A stretch of 64,000 bases of DNA from Pseudomonas serboccidentalis (GCF_028830055.1 NZ_CP101655.1:2312051-2376050); one strand, 5' to 3'. Shown: positions 16,972 through 26,532, counted from the first letter of the stretch. Notes: generated by a model not told the origin, from the letters alone. Numbers and translations: made by a program.

Positions 16972-18162
16972 TTAAGCTTTGCGCCAATTCAGAATCAGCA
17001 ACGTCAAAACCCCCGCCACAATCCCCCAGAACGCCGACCCAATGGAAAACAGCGTCAGCCCCGACGCGGTGACCATGAAGGTGATCAGCGCCGCTTCACG
17101 TTCCTTCACCTCGGTCATGGCAATGCTCAGGCCGTTGATGATCGAGCCGAACAGCGCCAGTGCGGCAATCGACAGCACCAGTTCTTTCGGCAACGCGGCA
17201 AACAGCGCCGCCAACGTAGCGCCGAATACTCCGGCAATCCCGTAGAAAATCCCGCACCACACCGCGGCGGTGTAGCGCTTGTTGCGGTCTTCGTGGGCGT
17301 GCGGGCCGGTGCAGATGGCTGCGCTGATTGCCGCGAGGTTGATGCCGTGGGAGCCGAATGGCGCCAGCAGCAGTGAGGCGATGCCGGTGGTGGTGATCAG
17401 CGGCGACGCCGGCACGTTGTAGCCGTCGGCGCGCAGCACGGCGATGCCGGGCATGTTCTGCGAGGTCATGGCCACCACGAACAGCGGGATGCCGATGCTG
17501 ATGGTCGCCGCCAGCGAGAAGTGCGGCGTAGTCCACACCGGTGTCGCCACTTCCAGGTGAAAACCGCTGAAATCCAGCAGGCCCATGAAGCCCGACAGCG
17601 CGGTGCCGATCAGCAATGCTGCGAGCACCGCGTAACGTGGCGACAGGCGTTTGACCACTAAATAGGTGAAGAACATCCCCAGCACCAGCCCGGTGCGGTG
17701 TTGCGCAGCGACGAAGATTTCGCTGCCGATCTTGAACAGAATCCCCGCCAGCAGCGCCGCCGCCAGCGATGCCGGGATCTTTTTCATCAGGCGTTCGAAG
17801 CTGCCGGTCAGGCCGCAGATGGTCACCAGTACTGCGCAGGTAATGTAGGCGCCGATGGCTTCGCCATACGTGACGCCGCCCAGGCTGGTGATCAGCAGGG
17901 CCGCGCCCGGGGTCGACCAGGCGATGGTGATCGGCGTGCGGTAACGCAGCGACAGGCCGATCGAGCACACCGCCATGCCGATGGAGATCGCCCAGATCCA
18001 CGAGGAAATCTGCCCGCTGCTCAGGCCCGCCGCTTGCCCGGCCTGAAACATCAGCACCAGTGAGCTGGTGTAGCCGGTCATCATCGCAATGAAACCGGCG
18101 ACGATGGCCGAAGGCGAAGTGTCGGCGAGAGGGCGCAGCCGGGTGTAGGTGGCGTCGTTCAT
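16972..18162 (-). CDS. benE: BenE family transporter (benzoate/H+ symporter-like)
   Basis: 396 residues with about 11-12 hydrophobic helices. SPSAIVAGFIAMMTGYTSSLVL, PITIAWSTPGAALLI, NMPGIAVLRADGYNVPASPL and a C-terminal HGINLAAISAAICTG are characteristic of BenE/YdcO inner-membrane transporters. ATG at 18162 (MNDATYTRLRPLADTSPS) chosen; the frame extends to 18423 only by reading through a REPIN. No benzoate catabolic genes are nearby, so the natural substrate is uncertain; the purine genes downstream raise other possibilities. Confidence 0.85.
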   Translation of the reverse strand: MNDATYTRLRPLADTSPSAIVAGFIAMMTGYTSSLVLMFQAGQAAGLSSGQISSWIWAISIGMAVCSIGLSLRYRTPITIAWSTPGAALLITSLGGVTYGEAIGAYITCAVLVTICGLTGSFERLMKKIPASLAAALLAGILFKIGSEIFVAAQHRTGLVLGMFFTYLVVKRLSPRYAVLAALLIGTALSGFMGLLDFSGFHLEVATPVWTTPHFSLAATISIGIPLFVVAMTSQNMPGIAVLRADGYNVPASPLITTTGIASLLLAPFGSHGINLAAISAAICTGPHAHEDRNKRYTAAVWCGIFYGIAGVFGATLAALFAALPKELVLSIAALALFGSIINGLSIAMTEVKEREAALITFMVTASGLTLFSIGSAFWGIVAGVLTLLILNWRKA

Positions 18163-18210
18163 GACGGTGGTGTTCCTTATACAGATGAAGATGTCCGCCA
18201 TAACGCTAAC

Positions 18211-18300
18211 CCTTGTAGGAGCTGCCGAAGGCTGCGATCTCTTGATCTTGCTTCTTAAAATCAAAGTCAAAAGATCGCAGCCTTCGGCAGCTCCTACAGG
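18211..18300. repeat. REPIN (family 1)
   Basis: Outward-facing pair of family-1 REPs separated by an AT-rich stretch, between divergent benE and the GntR gene. Confidence 0.9.
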
Positions 18301-18412
18301 GGAGGTGGTGTTCTGGCGGCGGATTCTGTGATCAAGCCTAAACTCAATCGTAACGGATCGTTGCAATACAGCCGTGGACGCAAACAGCCATACAGTCGTG
18401 TTGCCACCTTCC

Positions 18413-18424
18413 ATTGTGTACAAT
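18413..18424. promoter_or_regulatory. Candidate GntR/FCD operator
   Basis: ATTGT-GT-ACAAT palindrome 93 bases before the GntR start. Short palindromes of the form TTGTNNACAA are common FadR-subfamily operators. Autoregulation is inferred. Confidence 0.45.
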
Positions 18425-18516
18425 CGCGCTGTTTTTTACGCGATACTTGCCAGCGACCTACTGTGCCGTATTACAGTCACGGTCTATTCGCCGCAGTTCT
18501 CCCGACTCGAGTGCCC

Positions 18517-19281
18517 ATGAACGAACAGTTGCAACCCCTCAAGAAACAACCGCGAGCAGGCAAAGCCGGCCGCAGCGGAACCCAGGACGATATTGTCTAC
18601 GCGCATATCTTCGAGGCCATCCTCGAACAGCGTCTGGCGCCCGGCACCAAGTTGAGCGAAGAAGCGCTGGGGGAAATCTTCGGGGTCAGCCGCACCATCA
18701 TTCGCCGCGCGCTGTCGCGTCTGGCCCATGAAGGCGTGGTGTTGTTGCGGCCGAACCGCGGCGCCGTGGTCGCCAGCCCGAGCGTTGAAGAAGCGCGTCA
18801 GGTGTTCATGGCCCGCCGTCTGGTGGAGCGCGCGATCACTGAACTCGCCGTGCAGCACGCCACCGCCGAGCAGATCGCCGAACTGCGCCAGATGGTCAAC
18901 GACGAGCGCGACAGCTTCTCCCGTGGCGATCGCGGTGCCGGTATCCGTCTGTCGGGCGAATTCCATCTGAAGCTGGCTGAAGCGGCGAAAAACGCGCCAT
19001 TGATCAGCTTCCAGCGCAGCCTGGTCTCGCAGACCTCGCTGATCATCGCCCAGTACGAAAGCGGCAACCGCTCGCATTGTTCCTACGACGAGCACACCCA
19101 GTTGATCGACGCCATCGAAGCGCGCAACGGTGAGCTGGCGGTGGACCTGATGATGCATCACATGGATCACATCGACAGCAAGCTCAACCTCGATGAGGAA
19201 AGTGCGTCGGATGACCTGCATGCGGTGTTCTCGCATCTGTTGCAGACCAAGAAGCCTGGGCGTCCGGCGGCCAAGCTTTGA
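18517..19281 (+). CDS. GntR family (FadR/FCD) transcriptional regulator
   Basis: 254 residues. N-terminal winged helix (DIVYAHIFEAILEQRLAPGTKLSEEALGEIF, VSRTIIRRALSRLAHEGVV) at about 25-95, then an FCD ligand domain with likely metal ligands in SGEFHLKL, YDEHTQLIDAI and MMHHMDHID. Start at 18517 chosen; the frame extends to 18328 without start signals. It is convergent with guaD, and by position (P. aeruginosa PA1520-like) it is a candidate regulator of the guaD-xdh purine genes. The ligand is not known from sequence. Confidence 0.88.
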   Translation: MNEQLQPLKKQPRAGKAGRSGTQDDIVYAHIFEAILEQRLAPGTKLSEEALGEIFGVSRTIIRRALSRLAHEGVVLLRPNRGAVVASPSVEEARQVFMARRLVERAITELAVQHATAEQIAELRQMVNDERDSFSRGDRGAGIRLSGEFHLKLAEAAKNAPLISFQRSLVSQTSLIIAQYESGNRSHCSYDEHTQLIDAIEARNGELAVDLMMHHMDHIDSKLNLDEESASDDLHAVFSHLLQTKKPGRPAAKL

Positions 19282-19300
19282 GCTGATACCGGGTCGCTCC

Positions 19301-19397
19301 AATCGCGAGCAGGCTAACTCCTACAGTGGATCTTCAGTGGCCACAAAATGTGTGAACAACAAAGATCACTGTAGGAGTGAGCCTGCTCGCGATAGCA
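19301..19397. repeat. REP pair (family 2, GTAGGAGTGAGCCTGCTCGCG)
   Basis: Inverted pair of the second REP family; the left copy carries a deletion (CAGGCTAACTCC). Confidence 0.85.
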
Positions 19398-19411
19398 ATC
19401 GGACAAGCAAT

Positions 19412-19450
19412 AAAAATCCCCCGGGGTGAACACCCCCGGGGGATTTTTTA
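19412..19450. terminator. Bidirectional terminator between GntR gene and guaD
   Basis: ATCCCCCGGGG stem flanked by A- and T-runs, serving the convergent genes. Confidence 0.93.
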
Positions 19451-19464
19451 TGCCTCGGGAAAAC

Positions 19465-20769
19465 TCAGCGCTGATGCACCAAAGCACCCGCCGCATACGT
19501 CTGTTGCACCGTGCGGTCATCGCCCAGCGTCATCAACACAAACAACGTCTCGGCAATGGTGTTGGCCTGCTTCAGGCGATAGCTGAGCAGCGGCGTGGCG
19601 TTGTAATCCAGCACCAGGAAGTCGGCGTCGGAGCCCGGTTGCAGGTTGCCGATCTTGTCTTCCAGGCGCAGCGCCCGCGCACCGCCAAGCGTTGCGAGGT
19701 ACAGCGACTTGAACGGACTCAGGCGTGCACCCTGCAACTGCATGACTTTGTAGGCTTCGTTGAGGGTTTGTAGCAGCGAGAAACTGGTGCCGCCGCCGAC
19801 GTCAGTGCCCAGGCCGACGTTCAGCTTATGCTTCTCGGCCATCGGCAGGTTGAACAGGCCGCTGCCGAGGAACAAGTTCGAGGTCGGGCAGAACGAGATC
19901 GCCGAGCCGGTTTCCGCCAGGCGCGCGCATTCGTCGTCGCACAGGTGCACACCGTGGGCGAATACCGAGCGCTCGCCGAGTAACTGGTAGTGATCGTAAA
20001 CGTCGAGGTAGCCCTTGCGCTCCGGGAACAGTTCCTTGACCCACTCGATTTCCTTGAGGTTCTCGCTGATGTGGGTCTGCATGTACAGATCCGGGTATTC
20101 GGTCAGCAGTTGTCCGGCGAGGGTCAGTTGTTCCGGGGTGCTGGTCGGGGCGAAGCGCGGGGTGACGGCGTAGTGCAGGCGGCCCTTGCCGTGCCAGCGT
20201 TCGATCAGCGCCTTGCTCTCGACGTAGCTGGATTCGGCGGTGTCGGTCAGGTAGTCCGGGGCGTTGCGGTCCATCATCACCTTGCCGGCGATCATCCGCA
20301 GGTCGAGCTTCTCGGCGGCTTCGAAGAACGAATTCACCGATTGCGGGTGCACGCTGCCGAACACCAGCGCGGTGGTGGTGCCGTTGCGCAGCAGTTCCTT
20401 GATGAAAATGTCCGCGACTTCATCAGCGTGGGCCTTGTCGCCGAACTGGCTTTCGCACGGGAAGGTGTAGGTGTTGAGCCAGTCCAGCAGTTGTTCGCCG
20501 TAGGCACCGACCATGCCGGTTTGCGGCAGGTGGATGTGGGTGTCGATGAAGCCCGGGGTGATCAGCGCGTCCTGATAATGCGTGATCTCGATGTCCGCCG
20601 GCAGCGTCGGCAACAGTTCGCTGGCGTGGCCGAGGGCGCTGATCTTGCCGCCATCGACCACCAGCAGGCCGTCCTCGAAATATTCGTAGGAGGCGTCGAT
20701 CCCCACTTCAGCGGGGTCGGCGATGCTGTGCAGGATGGCGGCGCGGTAGGCTTTGCGAGTCAGAGGCAT
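19465..20769 (-). CDS. guaD: Guanine deaminase
   Basis: 434 residues, amidohydrolase fold, cytoplasmic. Metal site GFIDTHIHLPQTGMVG, then MQTHISENLKEIEWV, FAHGVHLCDDE and GLGTDVGGGTSFS. It converts guanine to xanthine, feeding xanthine dehydrogenase encoded upstream in the same direction. xdhC ends 13 bases before its start, so guaD is the last gene of an xdhA-xdhB-xdhC-guaD run. Confidence 0.95.
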   Translation of the reverse strand: MPLTRKAYRAAILHSIADPAEVGIDASYEYFEDGLLVVDGGKISALGHASELLPTLPADIEITHYQDALITPGFIDTHIHLPQTGMVGAYGEQLLDWLNTYTFPCESQFGDKAHADEVADIFIKELLRNGTTTALVFGSVHPQSVNSFFEAAEKLDLRMIAGKVMMDRNAPDYLTDTAESSYVESKALIERWHGKGRLHYAVTPRFAPTSTPEQLTLAGQLLTEYPDLYMQTHISENLKEIEWVKELFPERKGYLDVYDHYQLLGERSVFAHGVHLCDDECARLAETGSAISFCPTSNLFLGSGLFNLPMAEKHKLNVGLGTDVGGGTSFSLLQTLNEAYKVMQLQGARLSPFKSLYLATLGGARALRLEDKIGNLQPGSDADFLVLDYNATPLLSYRLKQANTIAETLFVLMTLGDDRTVQQTYAAGALVHQR

Positions 20770-20782
20770 GAGGGTTCTCTAA

Positions 20783-21640
20783 TCAGTTTGAGGCTTTGAG
20801 TTTGGCGGCCTGACTGCGCCGGGAAGCGGGCAGCAGTCTGGCAATCGGTTCGGCGCTGGCGGTGTGCAGGCCGAAATTGGCGTTGTAGGTGGCGATGATT
20901 TCGCCGGCGATGGAGATGGCGATTTCCACAGGCAGTTTGCCTTTGACTTCGCCGATGCCCATCGGGCAGCGCATGCGTTGCACGACGCTGGCGTCGAAAC
21001 CGCGATCACGCAGGCGATGTTCGAACTTGGCCCGTTTGGTCTTCGAACCGATCAGGCCGAACCAGGCAAAGTCGTTGCGCTTGAGGATCGCGGCGGTGAG
21101 TTCAAGGTCCAGCTGATGGTTGTGGGTCATGACGATGCAATAGCTGCCGACGGGCAGGTCATCGATTTCATCCACAGGCTCTTCGGCGACGATTTTACGC
21201 ACGCCGTGGGGGATCTGTTGGGGGAATTCCTCTTCCCGCGAATCGATCCAGCGCACCCGGCAGGGCAGGCTGGCGAGCAATGGCACCAGCGCGCGGCCGA
21301 CATGGCCGGCGCCGAATACGGCGATCTGCGCCTGCACCTGGCCCATCGGTTCGAACAGCAACACCGTGGCGCCGCCGCAGCACTGACCGAGGCTGGCACC
21401 GAGGCTGAAGCGCTCCAGATGGGTGTCCTGCTTGCCGCTGGCGAGCATGTCGCGGGCGATCTGCATGGCTTTGTATTCCAGATGCCCGCCACCGATGGTG
21501 TCGAAGGTCTGTTTCGCGCTGACGACCATTTTCGAGCCGGCATTGCGCGGGGTCGAGCCGAGTTCTTCGATGATCGTCACCAGAACGCAGGGTTCACCCT
21601 GGTTCTGCAGGTCGGCGAGGGCGTCGATCCAGTTGTACAT
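20783..21640 (-). CDS. xdhC: Xanthine dehydrogenase accessory (molybdenum cofactor insertion) protein
   Basis: 285 residues. Starts MYNWIDALADLQNQGEPCVLVTI; GSTPRNAGSKMVV and the cysteine motif QCCGGATVLLFEP belong to the XdhC N-terminal domain. The C-terminal half is a Rossmann domain (AVFGAGHVGRALVPLLASLP). It binds and delivers the sulfurated cofactor to XdhB. ATG at 21640 chosen because the in-frame extension to 21790 crosses a REP pair. Confidence 0.94.
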   Translation of the reverse strand: MYNWIDALADLQNQGEPCVLVTIIEELGSTPRNAGSKMVVSAKQTFDTIGGGHLEYKAMQIARDMLASGKQDTHLERFSLGASLGQCCGGATVLLFEPMGQVQAQIAVFGAGHVGRALVPLLASLPCRVRWIDSREEEFPQQIPHGVRKIVAEEPVDEIDDLPVGSYCIVMTHNHQLDLELTAAILKRNDFAWFGLIGSKTKRAKFEHRLRDRGFDASVVQRMRCPMGIGEVKGKLPVEIAISIAGEIIATYNANFGLHTASAEPIARLLPASRRSQAAKLKASN

Positions 21641-21672
21641 GTTCACCTCGACATCTTCGTTGTCTGTCAGTC

Positions 21673-21748
21673 CGCCATCGCGAGCAGGACTCACTCCTAC
21701 AGTTGGAATGCATTCCCCTGTAGGAGTGAGCCTGCTCGCGATAGCCGC
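21673..21748. repeat. REP pair (family 2) inside the xdhB-xdhC gap
   Basis: Inverted pair of the GTAGGAGTGAGCCTGCTCGCG repeat, between the xdhB stop and xdhC start; it could reduce read-through into xdhC-guaD. Confidence 0.88.
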
Positions 21749-21758
21749 ACCTCGGTCC

Positions 21759-24158
21759 TTAAAGCGGAGCCAGCTCAGCTTCAGCAGCAACCGGTTTTAC
21801 CGCTTTGAGCTGGCGCATCTGCTCACACCCCCACAACACCCGCTCCGGGGTCGCCGGCGCATCAATCTGCGGTTGATGCTGATAGTCACCAAGGCTCGCC
21901 ACTGCATCCTTGATCGCACACCACGCGGCAATCCCGAGCATGAATGGCGGCTCACCGACAGCCTTGGAATGGAACACCGTGTCTTCCGGGTTCTTGCGGT
22001 TTTCCACCAGTTTCACCCGCAAATCCAGCGGCATGTCCGCCACGGCCGGGATCTTGTAGCTGGCCGGGCCGTTGGTCATCAGCTTGCCCTTGTTGTTCCA
22101 GACCAGCTCTTCCATGGTCAGCCAGCCCATGCCCTGAACGAAACCGCCCTCGACCTGACCGATATCGATCGCCGGGTTCAGCGAGGCACCGACATCGTGG
22201 AGGATGTCGGTGCGCAGCATCTTGTACTCGCCGGTCAGGGTGTCGACGATCACTTCGCAGCACGCCGCGCCGAAGGCGAAGTAGTAGAACGGCCGGCCAC
22301 GGGCCTGGCTGCGGTCGTAGTAGATTTTCGGGGTCTTGTAGAAGCCGGTGCTCGACAGTGAGACCTGATTGAAATACGCCAGCTGGATCAGCGCTTCGAA
22401 GGTCATGATGTGGTCACGCACGCGCACATGGCCGTTGTGGAATTCCACGTCTTCTTCGCTGACCTTGTAGTGCCGCGCGGCAAATTCCACCAGACGCTGC
22501 TTGATGATCTCGGCGGCGTTCTGCGCAGCCTTGCCATTGAGGTCGGCACCGCTGGAGGCGGCGGTCGGCGAGGTGTTCGGCACCTTGTCGGTGTTGGTCG
22601 CGGTGATCTGCACCCGGTCCATTTCCACCTGGAACACTTCGGCCACCACCTGCGCGACCTTGGTGTTCAGGCCCTGGCCCATTTCCGTGCCGCCGTGGTT
22701 GAGGTGGATGCTGCCGTCGGTGTAGACGTGGATCAGCGCGCCGGCCTGGTTGAGGAAGCTGGCGGTGAAGGAAATGCCGAATTTCACCGGGGTCAGCGCC
22801 AGGCCTTTTTTCAGGATCGGGCTGTTGGCGTTGTAGCGGCGGATCGCTTCGCGGCGCTCGGCGTACTGGCTGCTTTCTTCCAGTTCCGCGGTCATTTCCT
22901 CGAGCATGTTGTGCTCGACGGTCTGGTAGTAGTGGGTGACGTTGCGCTCGGTCTTGCCGTAGTAGTTGGCCTTGCGCACGGCCAACGGGTCGAGGTGCAG
23001 GTGGCGGGCAATAGCGTCCATCACTTCTTCGATGGCAACCATGCCTTGCGGACCGCCGAAACCACGGTAGGCGGTGTTCGACGCGGTGTTGGTCTTGCAG
23101 CGGTGACCATTGATGGTCGCATCACCCAGGTAGTACGAGTTGTCCGAGTGGAACATCGCCCGGTCAACGATCGATGCGGACAGGTCCGGCGAGCAGCCAC
23201 AGTTGCCGGCCAGGTCCATGTTGATCCCGTGCAGGCGCCCGGTGCTGTCGAAGCCGACGTCGTACTCGACGTAGAACGGGTGACGCTTGCCGGTCATCAG
23301 CATGTCTTCGACCCGTGGCAGACGCATCTTGGTCGGCTGCCCGGTGAGGTGCGCGATTACCGCGCACAGGCACGCCGGGCTGGCGGCCTGGGTTTCCTTG
23401 CCGCCGAAACCACCGCCCATGCGGCGCATGTCGACGACGATCTTGTTCATCGACACGTCGAGCACTTCGGCCACCAGTTTCTGCACTTCGGTGGGGTTCT
23501 GCGTCGAGCAGTAGACGATCATCCCGCCGTCTTCGGTGGGCATCACTGAGGAGATCTGCGTCTCCAGATAGAAGTGTTCCTGGCCGCCGATGTGCAGCGT
23601 GCCCTGAATGCGGTGTTCGGCCGTGGCCAGTGCCGACGCTGAATCGCCGCGCTGATGGGTGTGGCTATCGAGCACGAAGTGGCGTTTGCGCAGGGCTTCG
23701 ACTACATCCAGCACCGGCTCCAGATCTTCGTATTCGATGATCGCGGCCATTGCCGCTTTGCGCGCGGTTTCCAGGTCTTTGGCGGCCACGGCCAGCACCG
23801 GTTGGCCGACGAACTGCACATCGTCGATGGCCAGCAGCGGATCGCCCGGCAGCAGCGGGCCGATGTCTTTCAGGCCCGGCACGTCTTCGTGGGTGATCGC
23901 AATGCGCACGCCGTCGAAGGCGTAGCAGGGCTGGGTGTCGATGCTGATGATTTTCGCGTGGGCGCGGTCTGACAGTCGTGCGTAAACGTGCAGCTGGTTG
24001 GGGAATTCCAGACGGTCATCGATGTACTGCGCTTCACCGGACACATGCTTGGCGGCGCTGTCGTGCTTGACGCTGCGGCCGACACCGGTGGTCAGGTCCT
24101 TGGCGAACAGTTCAGCCAGTTCGGCCTGAGTCTTCTCTACGGCGTGATGGTTAGACAT
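21759..24158 (-). CDS. xdhB: Xanthine dehydrogenase, molybdopterin-binding subunit
   Basis: 799 residues. Moco-binding segments visible: MGGGFGGKETQA, AYRGFGGPQGM, GGTEMGQGLNTKV, the acidic active-site region KAVGEPPFMLG and the ASSGADLNGKA loop. It hydroxylates hypoxanthine and xanthine at the molybdenum centre, with electrons passing to XdhA. Its start overlaps the xdhA stop by 8 bases, indicating coupled translation. Confidence 0.96.
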   Translation of the reverse strand: MSNHHAVEKTQAELAELFAKDLTTGVGRSVKHDSAAKHVSGEAQYIDDRLEFPNQLHVYARLSDRAHAKIISIDTQPCYAFDGVRIAITHEDVPGLKDIGPLLPGDPLLAIDDVQFVGQPVLAVAAKDLETARKAAMAAIIEYEDLEPVLDVVEALRKRHFVLDSHTHQRGDSASALATAEHRIQGTLHIGGQEHFYLETQISSVMPTEDGGMIVYCSTQNPTEVQKLVAEVLDVSMNKIVVDMRRMGGGFGGKETQAASPACLCAVIAHLTGQPTKMRLPRVEDMLMTGKRHPFYVEYDVGFDSTGRLHGINMDLAGNCGCSPDLSASIVDRAMFHSDNSYYLGDATINGHRCKTNTASNTAYRGFGGPQGMVAIEEVMDAIARHLHLDPLAVRKANYYGKTERNVTHYYQTVEHNMLEEMTAELEESSQYAERREAIRRYNANSPILKKGLALTPVKFGISFTASFLNQAGALIHVYTDGSIHLNHGGTEMGQGLNTKVAQVVAEVFQVEMDRVQITATNTDKVPNTSPTAASSGADLNGKAAQNAAEIIKQRLVEFAARHYKVSEEDVEFHNGHVRVRDHIMTFEALIQLAYFNQVSLSSTGFYKTPKIYYDRSQARGRPFYYFAFGAACCEVIVDTLTGEYKMLRTDILHDVGASLNPAIDIGQVEGGFVQGMGWLTMEELVWNNKGKLMTNGPASYKIPAVADMPLDLRVKLVENRKNPEDTVFHSKAVGEPPFMLGIAAWCAIKDAVASLGDYQHQPQIDAPATPERVLWGCEQMRQLKAVKPVAAEAELAPL

Positions 24159-25605
24159 AAGCGGTCACCCGAGTCTCGATGTGCGGTGTTTGCAGTTCGA
24201 TGAAGTATTTGCGCAGCAGGTTCTGCGCGCTGAGCAGGCGATATTCCTTGCTGGCGCGGAAGTCCGAGAGCGGCGTGAAGTCCTCGGCCAGCGCGGCGCA
24301 GGCGCGTTCGACCACGGCGTTGTTGAACGGCTGTCCGAGCAGCACGGTTTCGCAATGGGCGGCGCGTTTCGGGATCGCCGCCATGCCGCCGAAAGCCATG
24401 CGGGCATCGGTGATTACGCCGTTTTCCACACGCAGGTTGAAGGCGGCGCAGACCGCAGAGATGTCGTCGTCCAGGCGCTTGGAGACCTTGTAGGCGCGGA
24501 ACAACTGCTCGGCGCTGGCGCGCGGGACGATGATCTTCTCGATGAACTCGCTTTCCTGGCGGGCCGTGACCTTGTAGTCGATGAAGTAATCTTCCAGGTT
24601 CAGCGTGCGCCGGGTTTCACCCTTGCACAGCACAACTTGAGCGCCGAGGGCGATCAGCAGCGGTGGCGAATCACCGATTGGCGAGGCGTTGCCGATGTTG
24701 CCGCCGAGGGTGCCCTGATTGCGAATCTGCAGCGAGGCGAATCGGTGCAGCAATTCGCCGAAGTCCGGGTACTCGGCGTTTAACGCTTCGTAGCAGTCGG
24801 AGAGGGCAGTGGCGGCGCCGATTTCGATGCGGTCTTCGAAGGTTTCGATGCGCTTCATTTCGGCGACGTTGCCGACGTAGATCATCACCGGCAGGGTGCG
24901 GTGGAACTGGGTGACTTCCAGGGCCAGATCGGTACCGCCGGCCAGCAGTCGCGCTTGTGGATAAGCATCGTAGAGGTCGGCCAGATCGGCGACGGTCAGC
25001 GGCACCAGGCAGCGCTTGTCGCCGCTGTTGAGTTCGCCGATATCGGTCGGGGCGATGGCTTTGAGGCGGGCGATGGTCTCGGCTTCGCGGGCATCGAACT
25101 GGTCCGGCTGCTTGCCGCAGCACGATTGCTCGGCGGCAGCGAGGATCGGCCGGTAGCCGGTGCAGCGGCAGAGGTTGCCGGCCAGCGCTTCGTGGGCCTT
25201 GGCCTGATCCGGTGCATCGCTGTTCTTTTGCAGGGCGAACAGCGACATGACGAAACCGGGGGTGCAGAACCCGCACTGCGAGCCGTGGCACTCGACCATG
25301 GCTTGCTGCACGCTGTGCAATTCGCCCTGGTGCTTGAGGTCTTCGACGCTGATCAGTTGTTTGCCGTGCAGCGACGACACAAAGGTCAGGCACGAGTTGA
25401 GGCTGCGGTAGCGAATGTGTTCGCGGCCGTCGTCATCCGTTTGCAACTCGCCGACCACCACAGTGCAGGCGCCACAATCGCCGCTGGCGCAGCCTTCTTT
25501 GGTGCCGGATTTGCCCACATGCTCGCGCAGGTAATTGAGCACGGTCAGGTTCGGGTCCAGGGCGTGCTCGCTACGGAGTTCCTGGTTAAGTAAAAACTGG
25601 ATCAC
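24151..25605 (-). CDS. xdhA: Xanthine dehydrogenase, iron-sulfur/FAD subunit
   Basis: 484 residues. Two [2Fe-2S] clusters: CASGDCGACTVV with the downstream LNSCLTFV, and CGFCTPGFVM with LCRCTGYRPI. An FAD-binding domain follows (ARLLAGGTDLALEVTQ, GNIGNASPIGDSPP). It transfers electrons from the Moco subunit to NAD+. First gene of the xdhABC-guaD unit, divergent from a GntR gene. Confidence 0.96.
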   Translation of the reverse strand: MIQFLLNQELRSEHALDPNLTVLNYLREHVGKSGTKEGCASGDCGACTVVVGELQTDDDGREHIRYRSLNSCLTFVSSLHGKQLISVEDLKHQGELHSVQQAMVECHGSQCGFCTPGFVMSLFALQKNSDAPDQAKAHEALAGNLCRCTGYRPILAAAEQSCCGKQPDQFDAREAETIARLKAIAPTDIGELNSGDKRCLVPLTVADLADLYDAYPQARLLAGGTDLALEVTQFHRTLPVMIYVGNVAEMKRIETFEDRIEIGAATALSDCYEALNAEYPDFGELLHRFASLQIRNQGTLGGNIGNASPIGDSPPLLIALGAQVVLCKGETRRTLNLEDYFIDYKVTARQESEFIEKIIVPRASAEQLFRAYKVSKRLDDDISAVCAAFNLRVENGVITDARMAFGGMAAIPKRAAHCETVLLGQPFNNAVVERACAALAEDFTPLSDFRASKEYRLLSAQNLLRKYFIELQTPHIETRVTAYV

Positions 25606-25664
25606 GGAAGGCCTCGCAGACTCATTATTGTTGTTAACCGACTTGAACCGAATTTAGCAGGTCT

Positions 25665-25701
25665 GACTTTTCGGTCAATGGTTTTCTGACTTAAGGGTCA
25701 G
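25665..25701. promoter_or_regulatory. Two tandem TGAC-N6-GTCA palindromes in the xdhA/GntR divergent promoter
   Basis: Palindromes at 25665-25678 and 25688-25701, centres 23 bp apart (about two helical turns). They lie 60-100 bases upstream of xdhA and are well placed to be operators of one of the flanking GntR regulators. The binding protein is inferred. Confidence 0.5.
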
Positions 25702-25872
25702 GAAAATCGCTTTTGTCGATTAACGTGTGCTCTATTGAGTATTGACCCTGAGCGGATCCACTGCTTTTTTGCTTGAATCGTGCCAAAAACCGCCCTGCGG
25801 GCACTCCGCCATGCACCTGCATTTGCGCTACACTGCGCCGCTTGTGCAGATCGAAGAGTTTGAAGGACAACC

Positions 25873-26532
25873 ATGACGTTCAAGGCGCCGGACAGCCTCG
25901 CCGAGCAAATCGCTCACCACCTCGCCGAACGCATCATTCGCGGCGAAATGAAGCCGGGAGAGCGCATTCAGGAACAGAAGGTCACGCTGGCCCTCAATGT
26001 CAGCCGCGGATCGGTCCGCGAAGCCCTGCTGATCCTCGAACGCCGCCACCTGATCGCGATCCTGCCGCGACGTGGCGCCCATGTCACCGAACTCACCGCG
26101 CACAAGGTGCAGAGCCTGTGCACGTTGATGAGCGAGCTGTACATCCTGCTCGGCAATGCGGTCGCCAATGGCTGGCAGACCCAGGCCGACATGGCGCCGT
26201 TCGTGCAGATCCAGCAGCGCCTGAGCGCCAGCTATGAACGTCAGGACATCCGCACCTTCGTCGACGACAGCTTCGCCGTGATGCGCGCAGCGTACCCGTT
26301 CGCCAACAACCCGTACCTGCAAGAGACCGTCGAGAACCTGCAGCCGGCCATGAGCCGTGCCTACTTCCTCGCCCTCGAACAGCGCAAGGCCGAAATGAGC
26401 GAGTTCCTCGAACTGTTCGAACGCCTGCTCGCCGCCGTGCTCGCCCGTGATTTGCCGCAGATCCGCATCGTGCTGACGGCTTACGCCCGGCGCAGCTGCG
26501 ATCTGGTGGTTTCCGCCCTGACGGTTGCCTGA
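25873..26532 (+). CDS. GntR family transcriptional regulator
   Basis: 219 residues. N-terminal winged helix (LAEQIAHHLAERIIRGEMKPGERIQEQ, VSRGSVREALLILERRHLI), then a short all-helical domain lacking the histidines of metal-binding FCD proteins (FVDDSFAVMRAAYPF). smc starts 2 bases after its stop, so the two are co-transcribed. The same gene sits before smc in P. aeruginosa (PA1526). Targets unknown; the divergent xdh operon is an obvious candidate. Confidence 0.85.
   Translation: MTFKAPDSLAEQIAHHLAERIIRGEMKPGERIQEQKVTLALNVSRGSVREALLILERRHLIAILPRRGAHVTELTAHKVQSLCTLMSELYILLGNAVANGWQTQADMAPFVQIQQRLSASYERQDIRTFVDDSFAVMRAAYPFANNPYLQETVENLQPAMSRAYFLALEQRKAEMSEFLELFERLLAAVLARDLPQIRIVLTAYARRSCDLVVSALTVA

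Noticed and set aside
18328..18516. N-terminal extension of the GntR regulator
   Set aside because: No ribosome site, crosses the candidate operator, and family members begin near MNEQ.
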